In this document: positions 18,190-26,841 of the stretch, piece after piece | Position numbering within the stretch: position 1 is the stretch's first letter | Layout of the letters: each line of letters begins with the position of its first letter | Assembly: GCF_001426705.1 (NCBI RefSeq) | Contig: NZ_LMFC01000003.1 | Span: 636,841-700,840, forward strand | Source of the DNA: Cellulomonas sp. Root485 | GTDB taxonomy: Bacteria; Actinomycetota; Actinomycetes; Actinomycetales; Cellulomonadaceae | DNA: 64,000 bases | Direction: 5' to 3' | Translations under genes and position numbers: made by a program | The notes under the pieces: generated by a model | What the model was told of the DNA's origin: nothing | Databases searched by the model: none | Seen by the model: only the letters and a program-made list of their open reading frames with translations

Positions 18190-18878
18190 GTCCCGTCCGG
18201 CGACGACAGGGAGAGGGGCACGCTCACGCCTGCGCGGAGCTCGCGCCGACCGTCAGCTGGCCACGAGCGCCGCCGGATCACCCATTCGGCGATCGCGAGG
18301 TTCACGGTCCAGGCCAGTGCCATGAGCAGCGCGCGAACGGTCACGCCGGTCATCCCGATCGCCAGGAACGGGCCGAGGATCAGCGCCTGGGTTCCGGCGC
18401 CCTGACCGATCGCGTAGCCCCGGGTCATCCATGCGCTGTGCGTGACGACGTCCCGGCGCAGGATCGCGACCACCCCGAGCACGAGGAACGCGACCATCGC
18501 GGTCCCGAACAGCAGCCGGAACACCTCCAGGAGCGGCCCGTCGGTGGCGGGCAGCTCGGCGAACGACGCCATCCACAGACCCGACAGGGCAGCGGCGACC
18601 CCGGCGGGTGCGACGACCCGACCGGCCAGGCGGTGCCAGCGTGGGCGCCGACGACGCAGGCCCGGGTGGAACTGGAACGCCCCCAGCAGGCAGAACACGC
18701 TCGCGGACACGATGTGCACCACGACGGGCAGCGGCATCGCGACGAACCGCGCGTTGTCCGGGGTGACCTCGGGGTCGCCTGCGAGCTCGGTGAGCCGGAT
18801 CGAGCCCGCCAGCATCGGGACGAGGCTGAGCAGGACCAGGCCCGCCGGGATGAGCCACTCGCGTCTGCGGTTCGTCAT
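18186..18878 (-). CDS. DUF2306 integral membrane protein
   Basis: A 230-residue polytopic membrane protein with about six or seven hydrophobic helices. It contains the family's HIVSASVFCLLGAFQF segment and the WHR(L)AGR motif after helix 3, typical of DUF2306 proteins (COG5395). Function unknown; the family is distantly related to cytochrome-b561-like four-helix proteins, and conserved His residues (VVHIV, RWHRL) could bind haem. ATG start at 18878; the frame extends 11 codons further upstream without conservation. Its stop shares the palindromic CTAG with the stop of trpS. Confidence 0.8.
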   Translation of the reverse strand: MTNRRREWLIPAGLVLLSLVPMLAGSIRLTELAGDPEVTPDNARFVAMPLPVVVHIVSASVFCLLGAFQFHPGLRRRRPRWHRLAGRVVAPAGVAAALSGLWMASFAELPATDGPLLEVFRLLFGTAMVAFLVLGVVAILRRDVVTHSAWMTRGYAIGQGAGTQALILGPFLAIGMTGVTVRALLMALAWTVNLAIAEWVIRRRSWPADGRRELRAGVSVPLSLSSPDGT

Positions 18879-19016
18879 GCCGTGAGCCTCGCCGCCGCGG
18901 ACGCCGCGCACATCGGCCGAGCAGCCGCACCGGCGTCGGCCGTTCGGCCGAGGAAACCCTGCGGCCGGTTCGGTCGTTCACCCCTCGACGGCCACCCCCA
19001 TCCGGACGGAGACCCC

Positions 19017-19319
19017 ATGAACCCGCTCGTCTGCCCCAAGTGCGGCTCGGACATGCGCGCGTACGAGCGCAACGGCGTGACCATCGACCAGTGCACGGGC
19101 TGCCGCGGGATCTTCCTGGACCGCGGCGAGCTGGAGAAGCTCACCGACGCCGAGGCCTCGTACTACGGCTCGCGACAGGCACCCCCCGCACCTGCACCCG
19201 CACCCGCCCGCTACCCCGAGGACGACCGGTACCGCGACGACCGGTACCGCGGTGGCGACCGCGACGACTACTACAAGAAGAAGAAGAAGCGCAGCTTCCT
19301 GGACGACCTCTTCGACTGA
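19017..19319 (+). CDS. Small zinc-ribbon protein
   Basis: A 100-residue soluble protein. It opens with a TFIIB-type zinc ribbon, CPKCGSDM...CTGCRGIFLDRGELEKL (Cys pairs at 6/9 and 26/29), as in the YjdC/zf-TFIIB family. A Pro/Ala linker, a Tyr/Arg/Asp repeat (about 66-87, DDRYRDDRYRGG) and a five-lysine run end in a conserved RSFLDDLFD tail. The function is unknown; the charged tail suggests nucleic-acid or protein binding. ATG at 19017. The 138-base gap upstream separates it from the divergent DUF2306 gene. Confidence 0.85.
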   Translation: MNPLVCPKCGSDMRAYERNGVTIDQCTGCRGIFLDRGELEKLTDAEASYYGSRQAPPAPAPAPARYPEDDRYRDDRYRGGDRDDYYKKKKKRSFLDDLFD

Positions 19320-19354
19320 ACCCGGATGTCAGACCCTCACGGCAGGGTGTGCGC

Positions 19355-20386
19355 ATGGATGTGCGGGCAGCGGTCGAGCGCAGGGTCGAGTCGGGTGAGG
19401 TGCACGGGGCCGCGTGGCTCGTGGACCGCGCGGGGGACGTGTCCAGCGGCGCGGCGGGCAGCAGCGCGGTCGACTCGGTCTTCCGCATCTCGTCGGTGAC
19501 CAAGCCGGTGGTCGCGGCGCTCGCGATGCAGCTGGTCGACGACGGGCTGCTCCGCCTGGACGACCCCGTCGACGCCCTGCTGCCGGAGCTCGCCGACCGG
19601 CGCGTGCTGCGGACCCCCGACGGCCCGATCGACGACACCGTCCCCGCCGACCGCCCGATCACCGTGCGCGACGTGCTCGAGTTCCGGCTCGGCCTCGGCA
19701 TGGACTTCGCCGGCCCGTTCCCCGGCACGGTGCTCGGCGCGCTCGCGGAGCGGGGTCTGCCGGTCGGTCCGCCGTCGCCGCAGGCCGCCCCCGAGCCCGA
19801 CCAGTGGATGCGGATCGTCGGGAGCGTGCCCCTGTCCCACCAGCCGGGTGAGAAGTGGCTGTACAACACCGGCGCGCAGGTGCTCGGGGTGCTCGTCGCA
19901 CGCGCGGCGGGCCGACCGCTGCCGGAGCTGCTGGCGGAGCGCGTCCTCGGCCCGCTGGGCATGACCGACACCGGCTTCCACGTGCCGCCCGACCGGCTGG
20001 GGCGGCTCGGCCGGCAGTGGCTCGGGACCGAGGTCTACGACGAGCCCGACGGGCAGTGGGCCACGCCGCCCGCGTTTCCCGACGCCGCCGCCGGGCTGGT
20101 GTCGACGGTCGCGGACCTCCACGCGTTCGCGGCGAGCCTGCGCACGGCCGACCCGTCGTGGCGCACCGCGCGCCACGGGGAGGAGTGGGGCCTGGGCGTC
20201 GGCGTCCAGCTCGCCGACCTGCCCGACGGTCGGCACGCCGGCAGCTACGGGTGGGACGGCGGCCTGGGGTCGACGTGGTGGACGGACCCGGTGACCGACA
20301 CGATCGCGATCCTGCTCACCACCGACGCGTGGACGTCACCGCAGCCGACGCCGGTGTTCGACGACTTCTGGGCGGCGGCCTTCTAG
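19355..20386 (+). CDS. Beta-lactamase-family serine hydrolase
   Basis: A 343-residue class C/DD-peptidase-fold protein. The SxxK motif is SVTK (in RISSVTKP, about residue 49), the second motif is Tyr-x-Asn-like YNT (KWLYNTG), and the third is HAG near the C-terminus (RHAGSYGWDGG). No signal peptide, so it is more likely an intracellular esterase/amidase than an exported beta-lactamase. ATG at 19355, 35 bases after the zinc-ribbon stop, so cotranscription is possible. Ends four bases into the convergent NIPSNAP gene. Confidence 0.9.
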   Translation: MDVRAAVERRVESGEVHGAAWLVDRAGDVSSGAAGSSAVDSVFRISSVTKPVVAALAMQLVDDGLLRLDDPVDALLPELADRRVLRTPDGPIDDTVPADRPITVRDVLEFRLGLGMDFAGPFPGTVLGALAERGLPVGPPSPQAAPEPDQWMRIVGSVPLSHQPGEKWLYNTGAQVLGVLVARAAGRPLPELLAERVLGPLGMTDTGFHVPPDRLGRLGRQWLGTEVYDEPDGQWATPPAFPDAAAGLVSTVADLHAFAASLRTADPSWRTARHGEEWGLGVGVQLADLPDGRHAGSYGWDGGLGSTWWTDPVTDTIAILLTTDAWTSPQPTPVFDDFWAAAF

Positions 20387-20715
20387 ACCAGCTGCTCGAC
20401 CAGCGCGATGACGACCGAGTCGTTCCAGCCGTCGATCCCCTCGAACACGACCGTCCGCTCGGGCGAGTCCGCCCAGACCTGCTCCAGCCGCCGGAACTCG
20501 TCGGCGTCGCCCTCGGCGCTCACCGCCCAGGTGAACTCGGCCGTCTCCCGGTTGAGGTACGCCGACTCGACGGTGAACCCGAACGCCTCCCGCGCGGGCA
20601 CCAGGCGCGTCGGCCACCACGTGAGGAACTCGTCGAGCAGGTGCGGCTTCACGTTGTAGCGGCGGAGCTGGACGGTGCGGGGCACGACGGGTTCCTCTCG
20701 GTCGGGTTCTGTCAT
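20383..20715 (-). CDS. NIPSNAP-family protein
   Basis: A 110-residue ferredoxin-like dimeric alpha/beta-barrel protein. Marks are the opening QLRRYNVKP, the central LVPAREAFGFTV and the WAVSAEGDADEF segment that closes the fold. NIPSNAP proteins are small proteins of unsettled function, some of them oxygenase-like. ATG at 20715; a second possible start (VPRTVQLRRY) lies about ten codons in. It follows the hypothetical gene at 20722-21210 by six bases, so the two are cotranscribed. Confidence 0.85.
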   Translation of the reverse strand: MTEPDREEPVVPRTVQLRRYNVKPHLLDEFLTWWPTRLVPAREAFGFTVESAYLNRETAEFTWAVSAEGDADEFRRLEQVWADSPERTVVFEGIDGWNDSVVIALVEQLV

Positions 20716-20721
20716 GGTGCC

Positions 20722-21210
20722 TCAGCGGACGTGCAGCGCACCCACCGTCGCCTCGACGTGGATCACGGCGTCCCGCAGCGCGAGCTCGGTGACGGTCACA
20801 CCGTCGACCTTGGCCGAGATCGCGTCCTGCACCGCGATCACGACCCACGGCTCCGACTCGCCGCGCTGGACCTCGACCAGTCCCGGGGGCAGTCCGCGGT
20901 CCCGCAGCGCGGCGTTGATCGGGCCGACCAGGAACGGCACGAGCTTGTGCGCGGGGAGCGCCCGGGCGTGCGCGGTGACCACGAGCGTCACCACCCCCGC
21001 CGAGAAGTCGGCGAACCGGACCGTGACCGCGACCGTGCCGGCCGCGGCGGCCGCGAGGCGCAGGGCGGTGGACGGGTCCGGTATCGCGCGCAGGTCGATG
21101 TCGGCGTGGATCGTCGAGCCCTCGCACCGCACGTCTCGGACCATCGGAGGCAGGGGTTCCTTCGCCACGACGACGGCGATCGCCTCGGCGAACGGTAGGG
21201 CGATCTGCAT
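20722..21210 (-). CDS. Hypothetical protein, about 162 residues
   Basis: I do not recognise the family. The sequence is soluble, rich in beta-strand-like runs (TVAVTVRFADFSAGVVTLVVTAH in two pieces) and contains a PAHKLVPFLVGPINAALRDRG helix. The rhythm suggests a lipid- or ligand-binding cup, but no motif supports this. I prefer the ATG at 21210 over a GTG two codons upstream because AGGAG lies five bases before it. It is followed after six bases by the NIPSNAP gene. Confidence 0.75.
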   Translation of the reverse strand: MQIALPFAEAIAVVVAKEPLPPMVRDVRCEGSTIHADIDLRAIPDPSTALRLAAAAAGTVAVTVRFADFSAGVVTLVVTAHARALPAHKLVPFLVGPINAALRDRGLPPGLVEVQRGESEPWVVIAVQDAISAKVDGVTVTELALRDAVIHVEATVGALHVR

Positions 21211-21262
21211 CGGCACTCCTGGGTCGGCCGGACGGTGACCTCTGCACGGTACGGCCTGCCCG

Positions 21263-23176
21263 TCAGGCGGGGGTGCCCTCCGCGAGCCAGACCGCGAACG
21301 CGTCGAACGACGAGGGGCGGCCGAGGAACCGCTCGACCAGCTCCGCAGCGTCCGCGGTGCCGCCGGGTGCCAGGATCGCGTCGCGGTACCGGCGGCCGAC
21401 GGTGGGGTCCATGAGCCCAGAGGTGAACCCGGTGAGCAGGTCCTTCGCGATGATCAGGCTCCAGAGGTACGTGTAGTACGCCGAGCCGTACCCGTCGAGG
21501 TGCCCGAACCCGGCGTACTGGTGGGTCTCGGCGATGGGGGCGTACGGCCCGAAGCGCGCGTCGATGTCGGCCGTGTACGAGGCCAGGTCCGCGGGCGGAG
21601 CGGCGTGCAGGCCGTAGGACAGGGCCGTGTAGTTGAGCTGACGACGGGTCCACGCGCCACGGCCGAACGCGTCGGCCCGCCGCATCCGCTCGACCAGCGC
21701 GGCCGGGATGGGCTCCCCGGCGGCGTTCGTCGCGAAGGACCCGAGCACGCCCGCGTCCCAGCCCCACTCCTCGAGCAGCTGGCTGGGCGCCTCGACGAAG
21801 TCCCACTCGGTGGCGACGCCGCTGAACATCGCCCACGGCTGGTTGCCGCCCAGCACCTCGTGCACCAGGTGACCGAGCTCGTGGAAGAACGTCAGCACGT
21901 CGTCGTGCTCCATCAGACCGGTCGGGAAGTTGCAGACCAGCGTGCCCTCCGGCAGCGAGCGCCCCGCGATGCCCGGCACCAGCGGGAACTGGGCGGCGTG
22001 GTTGAACTTCCCGGAGCGCGGGTGCATGTCGAGGTAGACCCGGCCGATCGCGCGTCCGTCGTCGGTGACGTCGTAGACCTCGACGTCCTCGTGCCACGTC
22101 GGAGCGTCGACCGGCCGCAGCTCGATCCCGAACAGCCGCGACACCACGTCCAGCACGCCCGGCTTCACCGTCTCGTACCGGAAGTACTCGCGGACCTCGC
22201 GGGAGTCGACGTCGTACTGCTCGTTCTTGATGACCTGGTCGTAGTAGAGGTTGTCCGCCGCGGTCACCGCGGTCGCGTCGGGCACGTCCTGGCGGTACCG
22301 CGCGAGCATGAGGTCGACGTCCCGGGCCGCGGGCTCGGCGGTGAGCGCGTCCAGCCGGTCGACCAGGTCCGCGATCGCCTGGCCGGAGCCGATCATCTTG
22401 ACCTCGGCGTCGTACGTGGGCCAGTCCGGGTAGCCGAGCAGCGTCGCGCGCTCGGCGCGGAGCCGGAGCAGCTCGGCGAGGATCGGCTCGTTGGCCGGCC
22501 ACCCGATGCGCTGGTGCTCCGTGGTGAGCGCCAGCCGGACCGACGGGTCCGTCGCGTACGTGCGGACCGGCAGCAGGTCCGGGTACTCGGTGGTCAGCGT
22601 GACCAGGCCGTCCTCGCCTGCCGGGTGCTCCGCGCGGAAGTCCTCGGGCAGCCCGTCCAGCTGCTCGGGCCGCACCTGGATGCTGCGGACCCCGTCGCGG
22701 ATGTTCCGGGAGAACTCCAGGCCCAGCTCGGTGCACCGCTGCGCGAGCGCCTTCAGTCGGTCGCGGTCCTCCTGCGAGCGGTCGACGCCGGCGCGCCGGA
22801 AGTCACGCAGGACGTGCTCGCGCAGCCGGGTCGCTCCCGCGTCCAGACCTCCCGGGTCCGTCGCGGCGAGCACCTGCCACAGGTCGTGGTCCAGGCCGCG
22901 CTCCGTGACCAGGTCCTCGGCGGCCTGCGCGCGCTCCTCAGCGGCTGCGCGCAGGTCGGCGTCGGGGTGCACCTCGGAGAGCAGGTGCGCGGCCGCGGAC
23001 CCCGTCGCGATCGCGATGTCCGCGTCGTTCCAGAGCTCCAGCACCTCCGTCGTCGAGCGTGGCGTGCCGTCCTTCAGCCGGGCCAGCAGCGCACGGGCGT
23101 CGTCGAGCGACGCGTCCACGGTCGTGGTGAGGAAGGCCGGCCAGCCGGCGGGGTCAGTGGGGAAGGAGGTCGGCAT
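21263..23176 (-). CDS. M3-family zinc oligopeptidase
   Basis: A 637-residue thimet-oligopeptidase-like enzyme. The zinc site HELGH sits near residue 430 (FFHELGHLVHE), followed by the third ligand Glu in FVEAPSQLLEEW. The long helical N-terminal half and closing regions (YYTYLWSLIIAKDL) match the family, which cleaves short peptides in the cytoplasm. ATG chosen at 23176 because a TATCGT -10 element lies exactly six bases upstream. Upstream codons to 23395 run over the divergent LacI gene and are not conserved. Confidence 0.93.
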   Translation of the reverse strand: MPTSFPTDPAGWPAFLTTTVDASLDDARALLARLKDGTPRSTTEVLELWNDADIAIATGSAAAHLLSEVHPDADLRAAAEERAQAAEDLVTERGLDHDLWQVLAATDPGGLDAGATRLREHVLRDFRRAGVDRSQEDRDRLKALAQRCTELGLEFSRNIRDGVRSIQVRPEQLDGLPEDFRAEHPAGEDGLVTLTTEYPDLLPVRTYATDPSVRLALTTEHQRIGWPANEPILAELLRLRAERATLLGYPDWPTYDAEVKMIGSGQAIADLVDRLDALTAEPAARDVDLMLARYRQDVPDATAVTAADNLYYDQVIKNEQYDVDSREVREYFRYETVKPGVLDVVSRLFGIELRPVDAPTWHEDVEVYDVTDDGRAIGRVYLDMHPRSGKFNHAAQFPLVPGIAGRSLPEGTLVCNFPTGLMEHDDVLTFFHELGHLVHEVLGGNQPWAMFSGVATEWDFVEAPSQLLEEWGWDAGVLGSFATNAAGEPIPAALVERMRRADAFGRGAWTRRQLNYTALSYGLHAAPPADLASYTADIDARFGPYAPIAETHQYAGFGHLDGYGSAYYTYLWSLIIAKDLLTGFTSGLMDPTVGRRYRDAILAPGGTADAAELVERFLGRPSSFDAFAVWLAEGTPA

Positions 23177-23182
23177 GAGCCG

Positions 23183-23188
23183 ACGATA
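23183..23188 (-). promoter_or_regulatory. -10 element TATCGT, probable leaderless start
   Basis: TATCGT on the minus strand ends six bases before the ATG at 23176 of the M3 peptidase; no Shine-Dalgarno sequence is visible between them. Confidence 0.5.
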
Positions 23189-23255
23189 ACCGGCGCCCCC
23201 GTGACTCGTGCGACCCCTTTGTGGCGAGGCGCCCGGCTCCGGCAGCGCGGACTCG

Positions 23256-23261
23256 TAGGCT
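23256..23261 (+). promoter_or_regulatory. -10 element TAGGCT, probable leaderless start
   Basis: TAGGCT lies six bases before the GTG at 23268 of the LacI-family gene; no ribosome-binding site intervenes. Confidence 0.5.
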
Positions 23262-23267
23262 CGACGG

Positions 23268-24275
23268 GTGCAGACCCGGCTGGCCGACATCGCGCAACAG
23301 GCGCAGGTGAGCACGGCGACCGTCTCCCGCGTGCTGAACGGACGGCCCGGCGTCTCCGGCGCCACCCGCCAGTCCGTGCTCGCGGCGCTCGACATGCTCG
23401 GCTACGAGCGCCCCGCGTCGTTGACCACGAAGTCGGTGGGCCTGGTCGGGCTCGTGGTGCCGGAGCTGACCAACCCGGTGTTCCCCGCCTTCGTCGACGC
23501 CATCGAGCAGCGCCTCTCCGAGGAGCGGTTCACGCCGCTGCTGTGCACCCAGTCCCCCGGCGGGACGTCCGAGGACCGGTACGTCGAGGTGCTGCTCGAC
23601 CACGCCGTGAACGGCATCGTGTTCGTCTCCGGCCTGCACGCCGACAAGCAGGCCAACCTCGGGCGGTACCAGCGGCTGCGCAACTCCGGCGTCCCGATCG
23701 TGCTGGTCAACGGCTACAACGCCGAGATCGACGCGCCCTTCGTCTCCACCGACGACGAGGCCGCGATCGACGCGTCCGTCGACCACCTCGTCGCGCTCGG
23801 CCACCGTCGCATCGGGCTGGCCATCGGCCCCGACCGGTTCGTGCCCACCCGTCGCAAGGTCGCCGCGTTCGGCGCGGCCCTCGCGCGGCACGGCCTCGAC
23901 GACGGCGGGGTCCACGTGAGCTCGTCCCTGTACACCGCCGAGGGCGGGCAGGCCGCCGCCACCGACCTGCTCGACTCCGGGCACACCGCGATCGTCTGCG
24001 GCTCCGACCTCATGGCCCTCGGTGCGATCCGTGCCGTGCGCTCGAACGGGCTGCGCGTCCCGGAGGACGTGTCCGTGCTCGGGTACGACGACTCCCTGCT
24101 CGTCGCGTTCGCCGACCCGCCCCTGACCACCGTCCGCCAGCCCGTCGACGCGGTGTGCCGGGCCGCCGTCGACGCGCTCCTGGCCGAGATGCGCGGGGAG
24201 AAGCCGTCGCGCGTGGAGCAGCTCTTCGCCCCGGAGCTCGTCGTGCGCGGCTCGACGGCTCGCGCCCCGGTCTGA
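23268..24275 (+). CDS. LacI-family transcriptional regulator
   Basis: A 335-residue repressor. The N-terminal helix-turn-helix and hinge (LADIAQQAQVSTATVSRVLNG, about 4-24) are followed by the periplasmic-binding-protein-like effector domain, with VGLVVPELTNPVF and the GYDD...FADPPLTTVRQP C-terminal lobe. Members usually bind a sugar and control carbohydrate genes. It is not beside a sugar transporter here, and the closest sugar-related LacI-like operator in the window is upstream of the pectinesterase at 33 kb. GTG start at 23268. The epoxide hydrolase follows after 28 bases but has its own -10 element. Confidence 0.92.
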   Translation: MQTRLADIAQQAQVSTATVSRVLNGRPGVSGATRQSVLAALDMLGYERPASLTTKSVGLVGLVVPELTNPVFPAFVDAIEQRLSEERFTPLLCTQSPGGTSEDRYVEVLLDHAVNGIVFVSGLHADKQANLGRYQRLRNSGVPIVLVNGYNAEIDAPFVSTDDEAAIDASVDHLVALGHRRIGLAIGPDRFVPTRRKVAAFGAALARHGLDDGGVHVSSSLYTAEGGQAAATDLLDSGHTAIVCGSDLMALGAIRAVRSNGLRVPEDVSVLGYDDSLLVAFADPPLTTVRQPVDAVCRAAVDALLAEMRGEKPSRVEQLFAPELVVRGSTARAPV

Positions 24276-24290
24276 GTGGGAGGCCGCCCC

Positions 24291-24296
24291 TAGGGT
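24291..24296 (+). promoter_or_regulatory. -10 element TAGGGT, probable leaderless start
   Basis: TAGGGT lies seven bases before the ATG at 24304 of the epoxide hydrolase, with no ribosome-binding site. Confidence 0.45.
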
Positions 24297-24303
24297 GAAG
24301 CCC

Positions 24304-25401
24304 ATGCCCGAGCCCTTCGTCTCGCCGACCACGCCTGAGGCCATCGAGGACCTGCGGGCTCGGTTGCGGGCGACGCGGTGGCCGGAGTCGCCCGAGGACG
24401 CCGGCTGGTCGCTGGGCATCGACCTGCACTACCTGCGTGAGCTCGTCGCCTACTGGGCCGACGGGTTCGACTGGGCTGCGCAGGAGGCGGCGCTGTCCCG
24501 GCATCCCCGGTTCCACGTCCCGCTGGGTGCCCGTCGGATCCACGTCGTGCACGCCCGCGCGGCTGCCCCGGGCGCTCTCCCGCTCGTCCTGACGCACGGC
24601 TGGCCGGACTCGTTCTGGCGGTACAGCAAGGTGATCACGCTGCTCACCGACCCCGACGACCCCGCGGACGCGTTCGACGTCGTCGTCCCGGACATGCCGG
24701 GGTTCGGGTACTCGGGCGGTGCGCCGCTGGACGTCGTCGGCGTCGCGGGCCTGTGGGCCGAGCTGATGACCGCGCTCGGCTACGACCGGTTCGGGGCGGC
24801 CGGCGGGGACATCGGCAGCGGGGTCAGCCGGTTCCTCGCGCTCGACCACCCCGACCGCGTCGTGGCGGTGCACCGCACGGACGGCGGGATGCCGATCTAC
24901 ACCGGCGACCCGGCAGACCTGGCTCCCGAGGAGCGCGACTTCATCGCGAGCGCCCAGGCGTGGGGGGCGGGCGAGGGCGCGTACGCCGCGATGCACCGGA
25001 CCAAGCCGCTGACCGCGGCCGTCGGCCTGACCGACTCCCCGGCCGGGCTCGCGGCGTGGATCGTCGAGAAGCTGCACGCGTGGAGCGACGCGGACCTCTC
25101 CGCCGACGACATCCTCACCAACATCACGATCTACTGGCTCACCGGAACCATCGGCTCGTCGATGCGGATGTACCACGCCAACTCCCAGGTCCCGCTCGAG
25201 CAGCACGCCCGCCGGGTCGAGGTGCCGTCCGGGTTCACGCTCTTCCCGCACGACCTGGTGCGGCCGCCGCGCGCGTGGCTCGACCGCATGGCGAACACCG
25301 TGCGCGTGACCGAGCCGGTGCACGGGGGCCACTTCGCGCCGATCGAGGAGCCCGAGCAGTACGCCCAGGAGCTGCGCGAGTTCTTCCGGCCCTACCGCTG
25401 A
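24304..25401 (+). CDS. Epoxide hydrolase (EHN family)
   Basis: A 365-residue alpha/beta hydrolase with the long N-terminal EHN cap segment (about 1-100). The oxyanion HGWP motif precedes MPGFGYSG; the nucleophile Asp sits in AAGGDIGSGVS and the catalytic His in HGGHFAPIEEP near the C-terminus. The enzyme opens epoxides to diols via an ester intermediate. Cytoplasmic. ATG at 24304, preferred over a codon three residues earlier because of the -10 spacing. Its last ten bases overlap the end of the convergent methyltransferase gene. Confidence 0.92.
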   Translation: MPEPFVSPTTPEAIEDLRARLRATRWPESPEDAGWSLGIDLHYLRELVAYWADGFDWAAQEAALSRHPRFHVPLGARRIHVVHARAAAPGALPLVLTHGWPDSFWRYSKVITLLTDPDDPADAFDVVVPDMPGFGYSGGAPLDVVGVAGLWAELMTALGYDRFGAAGGDIGSGVSRFLALDHPDRVVAVHRTDGGMPIYTGDPADLAPEERDFIASAQAWGAGEGAYAAMHRTKPLTAAVGLTDSPAGLAAWIVEKLHAWSDADLSADDILTNITIYWLTGTIGSSMRMYHANSQVPLEQHARRVEVPSGFTLFPHDLVRPPRAWLDRMANTVRVTEPVHGGHFAPIEEPEQYAQELREFFRPYR

Positions 25402-26033
25402 TCCGGACGCCGGGCGAGAATCGCTCCGCCCGGCACGTCGGCGTCGGGATCGAGCAGCACGGTCACCTCCGTCGCGAAGCTCGCGTCACGCAACCAGCGG
25501 GCAACCCGCTCGACGGGTCGCCAGTACACGTCGATCCGCATCGGGTGGCCGCCGTAGCCCTCCGTCTTGTGGTTGCGCTGGTCACCGACGTGGAACCCGA
25601 GCATGGCGACGCCGCCGGGACGCAGGACGCGGTGCAGGTGGCCGGCCACCGTCGGCATGTCCTCGTCGGGGACGTGGATGGTCGAGTACCAGGCCAGGAC
25701 GCCGCCGATCGACCCGTCGGGCACGTCGAGCTCGGTCATGGAGCCGACCGTGAAGCGCAGTCCCGGGTGCGCACGGCGAGCGAGCCGGACCATCTCCGGG
25801 GAGAGGTCGATGGCCGACGCGTCGAGCCCGAGACCCTGCAGGAGCGCGGTGACGTGCCCGGGTCCGCACCCGACGTCGACGACAGGGCCACCGACCGCGC
25901 GGACGCACTCGGCGAACATCGCGAGAACCCCCCGGGTGACCGGCAGGTCGTCGAGCCTCGTGAGCATGATCCGCGCGTAGCTCTCGGCGACCGTGTCGTA
26001 CGACTCGCGCGCGTCCGCCAGCCAGCCGGTCAC
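25392..26033 (-). CDS. Class I SAM-dependent methyltransferase
   Basis: A 213-residue paralogue of the methyltransferase at 2483-3115. Motif I is VVDVGCGPGHVT (about 51-62), with IDLSPEMV and VLAWYSTIHVP following. GTG start at 26033 overlaps the TGA of the DUF1905 gene (GTGA), so translation is coupled. The acceptor is unknown. Convergent with the epoxide hydrolase. Confidence 0.88.
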   Translation of the reverse strand: MTGWLADARESYDTVAESYARIMLTRLDDLPVTRGVLAMFAECVRAVGGPVVDVGCGPGHVTALLQGLGLDASAIDLSPEMVRLARRAHPGLRFTVGSMTELDVPDGSIGGVLAWYSTIHVPDEDMPTVAGHLHRVLRPGGVAMLGFHVGDQRNHKTEGYGGHPMRIDVYWRPVERVARWLRDASFATEVTVLLDPDADVPGGAILARRPDQR

Positions 26034-26320
26034 GGACGCCCCAGGATCAGTCGCACCGTGACGGTGTCCCCCAGCTCCAGGACCTCCGCCTTGCGGACCA
26101 TGTCCTTGACCGGCACCAGGTAGCGGCCGTCCTTCGGGAAGAGCGACGTCTCCCACTCGGTGTCGTCGATGCGAGCGAGCACCGGGATGACACCCCACCC
26201 GTAGGTGACCTCCGAGGACACCGCCTTGATCGCGGCACTCTCCGCGGCCGGCACGGGCACGTAGTGGTACGGGGACGGCCCACGCCAGTAGATGATCTCG
26301 CCGGTGAACTCGAACTCCAT
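26030..26320 (-). CDS. DUF1905-domain protein
   Basis: A 96-residue protein with the DUF1905 opening (FTGEIIYWRGPSPYHYVPVP) and closing DGRYLVPVKDMVRKAE...GDTVTVRL. The family forms a small beta-barrel of unknown function, often found near or fused to YdeI/OmdA-like proteins. ATG at 26320; a weak CATCAT -10 lies six bases upstream. Coupled by a 4-base overlap to the methyltransferase downstream. Confidence 0.85.
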   Translation of the reverse strand: MEFEFTGEIIYWRGPSPYHYVPVPAAESAAIKAVSSEVTYGWGVIPVLARIDDTEWETSLFPKDGRYLVPVKDMVRKAEVLELGDTVTVRLILGRP

Positions 26321-26380
26321 CGCGCCATGATGCCGTCACGGCCGGACACGGGCACCCCTCTCGAGGTGCCCGTGCCGTGG

Positions 26381-26824
26381 TCAGTGCCAGTCGGAGATCT
26401 GGACGTCCGCCGGGGCGGGTGCCCCGGTGCCCGTCTCGACCAGCTGCTTGAGGCTCATCAGGAACGTCGCCCACTTGGTGCTGCAGTGCGACATGAACTC
26501 GACCTGCTCCTTCCACCCCTCGTGGGCGAACAGGACGATCACGTACTCGCCCTCCTGCTTCAGCTCCCACCGCACGGTCGTCCCGATCCACTCCGGCGGC
26601 CCGTCGACGACCTCCCAGAGCACGCTCCGTCCCGGCACCTGGTCGAGCACGACCATGTCGATGCCACCGGGCTCGAACCGGAACTCCAGCAGGCCACCGA
26701 CCTCGGCCTGACCCGTCGTGTCGGCCGTCCACCAGCCCGCCAGGCCGTCGACCGTCGCCACCGCCGCGTACACGTCGTCCAGGGCCGCACCCTTCACGCC
26801 GACCCTGTGGATGATGTCCACCAT
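26381..26824 (-). CDS. SRPBCC (AHSA1-like) domain protein
   Basis: A 147-residue START/Bet v1-fold protein with the family pattern IIHRVGVKGAALDDVYAAV...GLAGWW, FRFEPGG and a C-terminal helix (WATFLMSLKQLVETG). It should bind a hydrophobic ligand. I chose ATG 26824 because GGAG sits eight bases upstream; an in-frame ATG at 26845 overlaps the ArsR stop (ATGA) and is the alternative. Last gene of the three-gene SRPBCC-ArsR-SRPBCC operon. Confidence 0.88.
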   Translation of the reverse strand: MVDIIHRVGVKGAALDDVYAAVATVDGLAGWWTADTTGQAEVGGLLEFRFEPGGIDMVVLDQVPGRSVLWEVVDGPPEWIGTTVRWELKQEGEYVIVLFAHEGWKEQVEFMSHCSTKWATFLMSLKQLVETGTGAPAPADVQISDWH

Positions 26825-26841
26825 CTCGATCTCTCCTCTCG

